64,000 nt of DNA from Akanthomyces muscarius (Eukaryota > Ascomycota > Sordariomycetes > Hypocreales > Cordycipitaceae): NCBI RefSeq assembly GCF_028009165.1, contig NC_079244.1:1984001-2048000 (forward strand). The letters run 5' to 3'. Each line of letters opens with the position of its first letter. Positions within the stretch are counted from its first letter, which is position 1. A program made the position numbers and the translations under genes. Under the pieces are notes generated by a model. That model ran no database searches and had not been told where the DNA came from. It saw only the letters and a list, made by a program, of their open reading frames with translations. Below are positions 54,458 to 64,000 of this stretch, piece after piece.

Positions 54458-55846
54458 GGTCCCAAGTACCTGGTTGTTGCTTCCCACCTAAGCTAGCTAC
54501 CAAGCGAAGAAAAGGCAACTAGAACAGATGAGAAAAGCCCTCCATCTTGTGACAATCGTTATTTGGACCGGTGTTGCGGTTCCCAACCCCCCAAAAGGGA
54601 AGCATGTATCAGCACAAAGTACAGGCCCGGGCTGTCGAGATGGCGTGCCTCGTGTTCCTCACCGCCGTTGAGATGGCCAGATTTCATACGTCAGAGGTGT
54701 GTGGCAGCACCCTCCGAACATTGTTTACGATAAGCAGGCTCGGCACCTGTAATGTCTGCTCAATACGGTCATGTAATGAACGGGCGACGCCTAATCTAAC
54801 GACGACCTGCATTGTGTGGCTGCTGATGCATCTGCCCTGTCTAGATGACCTTGAAATGAGGCCAAGTCTGTCGGTACCCAAGGTTACACAAAGAATGTAG
54901 TGAACGATGGGCATTAGAAGCCAATTGGCCGAAGATGCGCAATACTGTGAAACAGCCTGAAGACGACGCGGGCAGTCAGATGCCATTCTCAGCCTGGTGC
55001 GCCCTGCCCTGTTCTCAGCGACTTGCATTGTTGCCGGCACTTGAGACATGAGACACCCTCTCTACTCAGTATGAGATTCGACATTAGTACCATCGTCCCA
55101 AAAATTCCAAGGGACCCCTGATTTGTCTCTTGTTTGAATGTGATTAGTGATTTCAATGCGCAAGGCAATTCCCATTATTCATCTCCATGGCTCCAAGCCA
55201 GAAGCCTCTACATCCATGCAGTACGTCAATGCTACAGTCACGGGTAGGGGCCATGATCACGAAAAAGAAAATTAAAATAAAAAGAGAAAAGAAGAAAATA
55301 GGAACAAGTTGTTCAGAAACAATTTCGAAGCAATCTCCAAGCAGCAGCAAAAAGAATAATAAAATGATTAAAGGAGTAATAGGAAGGTTCACGTCCTTCT
55401 CTGTGTGTGGTGTGGTTGGGCTGCAGAACACACCTTTCCTGCTTCTCGCCGAGACTTTTCGGCCTGAGCCTTTATTTGCTTCTTTGACCCGACGAGCTGG
55501 ATGCCCGCCAGACAGGAAAACACAAAAAAAGGATAACTAGTCCAAGAAGAGGGAGAAAAAAAAAAAAAAAAAGGACGGATGAAACGAGAGCCCAATGAGG
55601 CGTACGCACACCCCGGCCCGATGGTACAGCAGCCAGCAAGCCGCACCCCTTGCTCCGCCGAGGTCCCCGTCAAAGCTGGAGGAACAGGGATCGGCGCTCG
55701 GCCGGTCTGAACATCAACCACAGACAGGGATGGCCAAGGGTGGCTCCAGAAGAGGTACCGCGGGGCTACAAATGTCGTGCGTTCATTCAATCAAGTGGTT
55801 TGCACTCAAGTCATTTACTGGTCGCCTTTAGATCGACTCTGGAGAA

Positions 55847-55871
55847 ATGCAACATGCAACATGCAACATGC
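55847..55871. repeat. 3 x 7-bp tandem repeat (ATGCAAC)
   Basis: Three perfect copies of ATGCAAC followed by ATGC. The unit contains an octamer-like ATGCAA core. No associated gene. Confidence 0.75.
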
Positions 55872-56358
55872 TATGCCGTCATCTCGCATTAACTACGTTA
55901 GGACTGGGTTAGCGGCTTGTTCATTCCGCTTTGGACGACGCCAACCTCGTGTAACAGTACACGATAACTTTCTCCCCATCTCTCTCCCCTCCTCTCATTT
56001 CCCCCATCCCTCTTTTTTTGACTTCTCTCCCCCCTGCCTCATTGCAAGCGACAAGGCAACAAGCACATCATTCTCGTGAGTGGATAATTCCCACCAGCTG
56101 ATTTGGACTCGCTAAAGCCAGGTCGCTTGAGCCGGCGCTCCTCACACCGACTTATGCTGCTTGGTCAAGTGGCCGGCGCTGCCTCGTGGCGAGCGGCGGC
56201 TGCATGGCTGCCAAACCACGTCAACATGCTTGCTGGCTCTGCGGCATCAAGACTAGCTCAGCCTGGCTGTGACGACCTTTTGCATCAAACGTGGATCAGT
56301 GCAGCACGAGGCCATGCACGGTTGACCCGTGAACCAGTCAGGCACTGTGGAAAACATG

Positions 56359-57466
56359 CTAACTGACGCTAATTTGAGAGTCTGGGTTCTTGGGCTCATG
56401 CTTTACTGTTGCTTTGTGTCGTTCTAACCCATCTCGCCGGGCAAATCGCCGCTTCTTGGGTGTATTTGGACAGTGTGGCAACTCACACACCCAAGGCTTG
56501 CGGTGCTTATTACAATGTTGTCTGCACTCGCATTAGCAAGGAAGTCGCGTGATTTAACTTGGCTCGCGGAGATGCGAGGGGGTTGGGCACATACGCAAAT
56601 GACGAGTTGCGGTCAAAGACGATAACGTTGCCGTCTTTGTCCACGCCACCCTTGTCGCATCTCGGGCCCTTGGGGCATATGTGCGAGCCCTTTCCTCTCT
56701 GTTTGAGAGCGTCCATGTTGATACCGGCGAAGAGGTCCTCATCGCCTGTGTCAGACTCTGAGTCGTCTTCGTTGCTAAGGTCCATCTGCTCAGTCATTCC
56801 ACCAGCCAACGTGCTCAAGTTGTCATTGGCAGGGTGGCCATGACCCATGAGATGGGCATTTTGGGCTGGTGTAGGACAAAGTATATTGGCGAGTGGAACT
56901 TGTCCATTGCGGGCGACTTGATTAGGTGAGGCAGAGTCCAAAGAGCCAGTATCAGGACGCCAGACGGCCTGGACGTCTTGAGAGAACTTGGCTGTCAAGT
57001 CCCGTATCTTCCTGCGCAAACGTGTGAGAAGCTTGCCGTAAAATGTGCGCGGCGGGGACTTGGGAAATGAAACATACCGTAAACGACTGAGTTCAACGTC
57101 AACCACAGCAGAGGTCATGAGGTCCGCCAAACCGGTTTGATTATTAGAGCGTGTGTTGACGTCTATGGAAATATGATCAATGTGTGGGCCTTGGAGTAGA
57201 TTATGCGTCATTGTTGACCACATCTGGGCGGTACGGGTAAAGTAGTCTCCCAGCTCCCGGAGAAGGGTAGCCGATTCTTCGGAGAGCAGCGGGCCGGCAG
57301 GCGGCGTTGGGAGGGAGTCAGCACCCATATTGCTGAAGTTACGGGCGATTTGGTCAAGGTTTTCTCTGATGAGGGTATCAAAAGAAGCAGTATTGGGATT
57401 TCCACGGTGCAAGCCCGACTCAAAGATGCGAGCCTGCCTTGGCATCGCATCAGAGGTGCCGTCCAT
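56359..57466 (-). CDS. Fungal C2H2 zinc-finger protein, two exons
   Basis: Exon 1 57466-56595, 73-bp intron, exon 2 56521-56359; 344 residues. Reading exon 1 straight on would give a 318-residue product that stops in the middle of the first finger; the GTATGT donor at 56594 and a GTGCAG acceptor at 56522 restore it. The joined C-terminus has two fingers: one from ICPKGPRCDKGGVDKDG through FAQHCNKH (Cys, Cys then His-x3-His) and a second with VCELPHC, RRFARRDGLERHKATVKH. The GPRCxKGGVDxDG stretch is a recurring feature of a fungal C2H2 subgroup. Residues 1 to about 230 have helical segments (TLIRENLDQIARNFSN) with no known domain; an acidic patch (NEDDSESDTGDEDL, about 233-246) may be activating. 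Nuclear DNA-binding regulator, targets unknown. Long gene-free flanks on both sides fit a developmental regulator. Confidence 0.88.
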
Positions 57467-60400
57467 GTTAGTTATATCCCCGAGGCCAGGGCTTGCGCCG
57501 TTACGTAGCTAGGCTGGGTAGGGAGAGGAGCGTTGGGTGCGGCTCTTGGTTTCGTCCCACTAAGCGAGCGCAGCGACAGCGCAAACACATGCCAAAAGGG
57601 CACAGCGCAAGGCAGTGCAGCACTGTATCCTCGCGAGACGACAAGTGGTGCAGAGAGAGTTTTCTCACTACCTTGTCAAGTGTCGCTGCTGTTGACTGGC
57701 CTTGTGCGTCGGAATGGCCCGTACCTCGACTCTGCTTTGCAGGCGGCGAGTGCAGATGACGTTGGATGGTGTGCGGCGTGCGGGGCTCCTCCACTGAACA
57801 GGGAGCTTGCGAAGGCTGGAACGAGGACCAGCAGCGATAATGCTGGTCGATACTGGGTATCGCCAGCGGGCTTCGAAGCTTTGCTGGCCACCAATGGTAA
57901 TGAGACCGTTGGTAGCTTTGTGGGTTACTGGCAATTACCAGTTGAGTCCGTCTTGTCTAGTGCGGCCGTTGATGACTAGGCGGAGAGGAGGGGAGGGGGG
58001 TCCGGGTATGGGTATGGGAGCGGAGGAGATGAGCCGACGAACGAGCGGCGGGGGAGGGGTGCTTGCTTGCGGGCAAAGGCGTTGACGAGAACCGAGGGCT
58101 GATATCAGATCCCCGGGCAGACAGGCAAAAAAAAAAGAGGCGGCGATAACGATGGACTGACCGCAGGCAGGCGCAAAGCCAGAGACAGGCGACGACTGCA
58201 GCGACCGGGCGCGAGGCAGAGACACTGGTAGGGACGGGAGACCCAGCAGAAGCCCACTTGGCCACGGGGCAACGTACCAGACCGGGCAATGGGTGTGTGG
58301 TGGTCTCTGCTTTGAAGCCGAGGGAGGGAGCGCAAAAACCAGAAACCCAATGTCACTGGGGATGGCTACCGTCTGGAGCGGCGCTGGTGGTCGGTGGTTG
58401 GTGGTTGAGGTGAGGTCGTGCGACGCGAGCCTGCGATTGCTGGTCGCCGCCTGGCGGTGGTTTCTTTTCTGTTGTTTAGTGAACAGTGTCAGAAGGGGTG
58501 CCTTGGTGGCTGAAGACGGGCCGCAGATGCTGGGCTGGCACTGGGTGACAAGGAAGCAAGCGCAGGGTGCCAGAGCCAAAGCCAGAGCCCGAGCGAGCTA
58601 CTGGTACTGCTCCGTACCAGTGCAAGCCTCTAGGTAGAAACGGGAGAGAAATGACGGGCCAGCAAAACGCGGTCTAGATGCATTGCATCACTGAGGCACG
58701 CCGCTAAATAGTTTCCTAGTGGCTGTTGGCCAATCTTCGCTTCTTTTTTGCCTTGAAAACTACAGATACCTCGCGGTTGCGAGGAGCGCAGTTTCAAAAG
58801 GAGCGCTTAGAAGGCAGCTTGTTCCTCCATGAGCGACTCGGCTGGTAAATAATAAAATTAGGGCTAGGTGCCTGTGGGAAACAGAAGTGATGTATCTTTT
58901 TTTCGACGACACCAACATGTCTCTGGAAGGGCAGCTGAGGAAGAGCCCGGCGCGGTGGATTCCTACCTCAATGTCAACGGTACTTGCATCTGGCGGGCTT
59001 GCAGCGCCAGGCACAGAGTCCTGCATACCAAGCCAACAAGGCAATCCAGTACAGCGGTTTTCTGAGTGGGACACAGAGCGGACTGCTAGTCTTGATCGAG
59101 CACTGACCCCAACTCTTTCAGCAGATGGGCAATGCTGATTGGTCAAGGTGCGGGCGGGAGAAGAGAAAACAACACTAGGCGGCCGGCAAGCTCGCACCGG
59201 GAGGATCCGTCCGTTTGAATCCCTGCTAGGGTATTCAATCGGCTTGCACTTCTCTGGGGACTGGGGACTGGGAACTGGAGACTGTCGAAGGTGCTGTACT
59301 ATCAGTACCTAATGACTGCAGTGCTGGCTTCTACTGGTACCAGTACAGTGGTGAGTGGTACGCTGCGGCCAACTAATCTGTAGATTACGCCGCATTCTCT
59401 TTGTGGGAATTACTGATCAGTCAGCGCACCCACAAGTTTAGCATACATCCTAGCATGCAATTTATTCCCTGCGACGCTAACCTGGAGGACGCCATTGCTG
59501 GGGAACTGTATTGACCTGTCTTGTTAATTATAGAAATTGCGTGCATCGTGCCGGCCAACCAAACGGGCGGGTCGAAATACCAACAAATCTTGGCTGGTGG
59601 CTGCATGTCCGATGCGCACACACCCTGGTCGGCCGCGGCCATCGTGGCTTTTGGCAATCAACCCACGACATCTGAGAAGCAGGGCCCTCCGGCACATTGA
59701 TCGTACATGCACCGCGCAAACATGATGCACCTCGAATCCACAAAGGGGGGAAGCAAAGTCACGTCGATGCAAAACATGTCACGCTCGAGGCTACTAGAAG
59801 CCTGGAAGACGCCAAAAACCCCTCGGACAGAACAATGATGGACAGGCAAACCGCCAATGCACCTTGTTTATTTGCTGCGCTGTGGCTTGAATGACCTGCA
59901 TGCGAGACCCCAACTGGGTTATGACCTCCGAATCAGTAATCGAAAAAAGCGAGCAGGCAATCTCTGATCCGGACACTAGGCCGCGCTTCTTCGGCTGCTT
60001 ACGGCCGCCCGCACACTCGGATGCCAAGTGTCGGACGGGCGAGGGGCATCGCAAAGCAAATATACCCTCGTGCGCGCTGATATTGCGCTGGCCGCTGAGG
60101 GTGGCTTGCAGGGTAGCGCTCAGCGGGCGGCCCCCCCGGCAAGGCGGTGCGGACGAGCATCGGGAATGGCATCCTGCTGTGGCCAGCAATATATACTCGT
60201 GACTCGGTCTCACGGCGTCGGTACGGTGTGGCATCATGTGTGCCAGCTCATGGTATCGTCCATGGACATAGGTTAAAATAGTGAGTGGTAGGCAGCATCC
60301 ACCTGCAGGCCAGCCTCATTCGGCGGCGCCTCTCCTCTGATGTTGCGCAGGGCCGGTGCACAGTCCCAGCTTTTCGGAATGACGCCTGCAGCACGACGGG

Positions 60401-62556
60401 CGGGCCAACCAAGATGACAAGGTCCAATCAATCTAGCGCAGATCTGCTCTGCTAACTAAAGTAAGGTAGTCAAGTAACGTTAGTGGGACCCCAGGGCCAG
60501 CGCTGGCGCACTGCAGCCACTTTGCATCTTGCTTGTCTTGTCTTGCCTTGCAACATTGGTGCCGCCAGAGTGCCAGACTGCTGGGTCTAAAACCAATTGG
60601 TGGCAGACTGCGTTGCCCATCTGCTGGCTCCCCCAGTCTCCAGCTGGTTCAACCCCTGCCGCCCGCCCAAGGCAGGCGCCCGAAAAACCTCGGTAGTGTC
60701 GCCGCATCCAATCTGTAGATGCTCACTTTGGAGCCGTCAAACCTGCCAGATCGCCATGGGCCTGCCTGCCTGCCACCTGCCCGCCTGCCCGCCTGCCCGC
60801 ACTCGCCTTCCTTGGCCCAGCCTGCTGGTACCCGCGGGTTATTTGTCATTCGTCGATTCCCAGACCCTTTTTATTTCCTTTGCCATCGCCCGCGCCAGGG
60901 CCCTGTCTTGCTCATCTCGACGGCCGCCACGCCGAAAAGGAATGGGAATCAAAACAAGCCCTGCCTAGGTACTCCGTACTTTGTCGCCTGCCGTGCTTGT
61001 CAGTCCAACAGGTAATACCGTAATTTATACGACTCGTGCGCTACACGGCCATTCTCGCTACCGCTCTGTCGGCTTCAACTGGCGGAAGCCTTTTTAGTTC
61101 CCGCTCTCCCTATCTCCTAGCCTTGCCCTCTCCACACTTTCTTTCTCTTTCCCCATTTCCCTTTGCATCTTTTCCCGTCAACAAAGAGACGATAGAGATC
61201 TTTTCTTCTCACAACGAGCAAACTGTTTCTGCTTCTCGCGACCTCGTTTTGCGGGCTTCCTGGTTGCACGACTGCCTGCTTGACGCCGCCGAAACGCTCC
61301 TCGTGCGTGTTTCCACTCTTTGGCCCCGACTCTTGGCCCCCCCCGCGCATCGCCGCCCAACGCTGCCATCCACGACTTTGCTGGTGGTATTAGCCATCCT
61401 GTCGACGACGAAGCACAGGACTGATTCTTGTACCGGCGGCCGTCTACTCTTTACCAGTACGGGGTACGGCCTGCTCATTTCGCATCGCGAGACCCTGGTC
61501 CCCAGCAGGACAGGATCATCGGACAGGACAGGACAGGACAGGACAGGACAGGACAAAGCTTGACGAGCCCGTCCAAGCGCACCTCAGCCCGCAGAGGTGC
61601 CCGCACTCCACCACCACAACCACCACCACCATCATCACCGACACCGCCCACCGCACAAGCCGCGGCACACAGCAGACGCCGTCGCGCACTCGCAGTGGCG
61701 GACAGCATATTTGCCCCCCACGACGCTCAGAGATTGTCGAGATACCGCGACGCTGATCGAAAAACCTTTGGTCGTACCACCTGGATCTTCCTCGGTCGTT
61801 CGACTCGCCCTTCAGCTGTTCAAGGGTGCGCTAGGCATCTTATTAGTGGACAGCTGCGGTCGGCCCGTCCGTCTCCCCACTGGCCCAGGTATACTGGTTG
61901 ACCAGTAGGTAGCCAACTAGTGTGCTAGTCTACCTTACTAGCTGCCGACAGATCAGGCTCATCAAACGCCCCCACCAGACAGCGTGCTCGCTACCTACCT
62001 GCAGTGCCGGGCATCGACCACCACGGCATACCTCACCAGCTGTATACTTACCCAACGACGGGCCTTTTGACACCACCGCCCGCACCAACAGCTTGTCGCC
62101 TGTTCATCACCCTTGTCGACGTCGTCGAGGTGGATCTCGCTCATCTACTAGCGCTATTCCATCTTGCCCTCGTTGTCCCGCTACAGCGGTACTAGATAAA
62201 TAACCTGAGCTGGTCGTTGGGGCCCTCGCGTCGCGCCAACGCTAATAAGCCCGCCACTGGCTCCAGGCAAACGGTCTCGCAAGCCAAAACGCTCTTCTCT
62301 CTTCGCGCCATCTCCTCTTTTCGCGGCTGCCCTCGTTGCAGCGCACCAGTCTCCACGATTGCCTCTTTGAGCGCCCCTCAGAATCCTCTTCTCGCCGCAC
62401 CGTCCTTGTCGCCATCTCGGAGCTTGCACCTGCGGCGCGTTCCGACCGACTGCCCAGCCCAGCCCAGCATCCGCCAACGCCCTCGCTTGCTGGCAGTGCC
62501 TGAGAAGCAGCTCCGATCAACTATTACGGCAACGCCTGACTTTGCCGCCCATCTCT
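57467..62556. other. Divergent gene-poor region, about 5 kb
   Basis: Lies between two ATGs on opposite strands (the C2H2 gene and the partial Gln/Pro-rich gene). No gene, tRNA or transposon found. Simple repeats include CCTGC/CCCGC units at 60766-60805, GGACA x 7 at 61521-61555 and CCACCA units near 61610-61640. TACTCCGTA occurs at 60970-60978. From about 61080 to 62556 the plus strand is CT- and CCAC-rich, like a very long 5' leader of the right-hand gene, with many upstream ATGs. Confidence 0.4.
61521..61555. repeat. Pentanucleotide microsatellite (GGACA x 7)
   Basis: Seven perfect GGACA units, about 1 kb before the ATG of the right-edge gene, probably inside its leader. Likely length-variable between strains. 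Confidence 0.9.
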
Positions 62557-64000
62557 ATGGGCCGTCCCAATCCTCCGCCTTTTCGCCTCGACTGCATGGG
62601 CGACTTTGGCGACGACGACCAGCGCCCGGCCAAGCGCATCAGGCTTGATCAAGCCGGCGCTGGCCAGGGTGGCGCCCCTCCTGAAGGCCACGAAGATGGT
62701 TTTCCCGAGGGTTGGGGTGCATCGCAATCCCTCCACTCAGAATGGATGTTTCCTGTCGCTACTGGCCCTTTGCCAATGTCTATCTCCGGGTCGGGAGTGG
62801 GAGTAGAGCCCAACTCCAATGCCTCCATGCCCATGAACTCGTCCATGACTGCACCCATGATCTCTCCTGTGGATAACTCCATGGCCCAGGTTCCTTGGGA
62901 CATGCAATTCCGTAAGTTCTTCAAATCTGCAACCTGTGCAAGATGAATACCCTTTCCATCACCTCGTATGGGGCTGTTGCAGCGTCTTTACATGGTCTCA
63001 TGCAACCCATCCATCGAGGGCATCGCTGTCTCGCGTTGTTTTCACTTGCCTCTTGTCCCCGCAAACTGTTGAACCACAAAACTACAAACTGCATGATGCG
63101 GGAACAAGCACCTGCGAACTTGGCCCGAGCTTCACTGCATGCTGGCTGTCGCCGCACATGATCGCTGGCGTCGCACAATCGACCTCGGCCTCGTCCCCCC
63201 CCCTAGCTGCGAGGAAACTTGTTGAACACCATGAAGCTGATCACCCTTGTCTGCAGATTTCACGCCAAATCCAACTGGCATTTCCGCCACATTTCCTGCG
63301 CCCCGGCAGCAAGCCTTGTTTGCTTTCGAGGACGGGCAACAGCTACTGCAACCTCCGCCGCCACATCCCTCGGTACAATCACAACCTCTACAGTCGCACC
63401 CCCCGCCGCGGTTACAGCCGCCTCCGCGACAACGTCAAACGCAACCATCTCGCAGTCCATCGCTGGCATCCGAAACTGTCCACCAAGACCAGCGTCGGCG
63501 AAAGTCCCGCTCCAAGCATGCCACTACCAGCCCATTTTATGATTGTCTTGACACCTTTGGCCGCAATCTCCCTCTTCAAAAATTTCCGAGGCCATCGGAT
63601 GGTAAAGTCAATGGATACATCAAATTCTCCTGGCCTCTTAAAGAAGCTCGACGGCCATCAGCAACTGTGGACGTGACGAGCATTGATTATACCGGTGATT
63701 CACCATCATCCGTCGCCGCTATACAAATCTCGAACCATTGTTCTGAGCTATCGTTGCAGCGTCGATGTTCTGCATCACCGGCCTCCACAAGCACTCTCTT
63801 GGCAGGAAGCGACTCGCCCTATTCAACATCCTCAACCCTAGCGCCGTCACAAATTGGCGGATACCTCCAATCGCCGACAGGAAGCTTCCGATCATATTGT
63901 CCTAGTGATACTGAGGCCCCACAACTACTCCCGTCACAATTTGGACTTAATGCTGTAATGGACACCATGGGCAGAAAGCTATTCGCATTTTGTAAGTTCT
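62557..64000 (+). CDS. Gln/Pro-rich protein, possibly nuclear, 5' part (cut by window edge)
   Basis: Exon 1 62557-62911 and exon 2 63257-63991, joined over a 345-bp intron with GTAAGT donor, GCTGATC-type branch and CTGCAG acceptor; a further GTAAGT donor follows at 63992, so more exons lie outside. About 363 residues are visible, in one open frame across both exons. The start is MGRPNPPPFRLDCMGDFGDD followed by a nuclear-signal-like RPAKRIRL. Exon 2 begins HFTPNPTGISATFPAPRQQA, becomes Gln/Pro-rich (residues about 140-185), then has a basic RRRKSRSKH and a distinct segment PFYDCLDTFGRNLPLQKFPR and KVNGYIKFSWPLKEARRPSA, then Ser-rich sequence. No DNA-binding domain is seen yet; it may be in the missing part. 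I do not recognise the family. A second ATG (62596) is an alternative start. Confidence 0.75.

Larger units (their letters stand above)
49946..56358. other. Gene-poor region, about 6.4 kb
   Basis: No coding gene, tRNA or recognisable transposon. It contains a 13-bp tandem array (54395-54457), a (ATGCAAC)3 repeat (55847-55867), ACCAACC repeats (52741-52763), purine/pyrimidine tracts, and TACTCCGTA or TACGGAGTA at 51186-51194 and 51925-51933. Long CT-rich stretches (52560-52960 and 55960-56080) look like transcribed leaders or promoters, but no coding exon follows them. The downstream gene is a C2H2 factor on the minus strand, so this is its 3' side plus the 5' side of the amine oxidase. Confidence 0.4.

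Overview
The window is nuclear DNA of a filamentous ascomycete, most likely a Sordariomycete and probably Hypocreales. The evidence is many short introns (about 49-120 bp) with GT..AG ends and CTAAC/CTGAC/CTCAC branch sites, strong C/G preference at third codon positions in highly expressed genes, long CT-rich leaders, and a filamentous-fungal gene set (creC, creD, a VIVID/ENVOY-type LOV protein, Zn2Cys6 and C2H2 regulators). I see no tRNA, rRNA, CRISPR array, complete transposon or viral insertion.

Layout. 0-10 kb: a partial membrane protein (-), a GNAT acetyltransferase (-), a 1000-residue coiled-coil protein in four exons (+), a three-exon gene for mitochondrial ribosomal protein bL33m (-), and an NmrA-type Rossmann protein (-) divergent from a Zn2Cys6 regulator (+). 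10-20 kb is housekeeping: alanine aminotransferase (+), proteasome subunit Rpn7 (-) divergent from mRNA cap N7-methyltransferase (+), and the mitochondrial GTPase Miro/Gem1 (-). 20-34 kb: creC (WD40) and creD (arrestin) in tandem, both known from carbon catabolite repression and ubiquitin control, then a secreted Cys-rich stanniocalcin-like protein and an Slm1-type BAR/PH protein, all on +. 34-42 kb: a candidate spliced minus-strand transcript of unresolved coding status, a Fpg/MutM-type DNA glycosylase (+), a VIVID/ENVOY-like LOV protein (-) whose photoactive cysteine is replaced, and the SUMO ligase Nse2 (+). 42-50 kb: sulfite reductase flavoprotein subunit MET10 (+) and an FAD-dependent amine oxidase (-). 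50-64 kb is gene-poor: a C2H2 factor (-) and the 5' part of an unidentified Gln/Pro-rich, possibly nuclear protein (+) lie behind intergenic stretches of 5-6 kb with simple repeats.

Most genes act independently, as is usual in fungi. Possible functional groupings are the creC-creD neighbourhood (deubiquitination complex versus arrestin ubiquitin adaptor) and the divergent NmrA-like/Zn2Cys6 pair, which shares about 360 bp of promoter. Exon boundaries were set by hand from splice signals and reading-frame continuity. They are internally consistent in phase but untested by RNA data.
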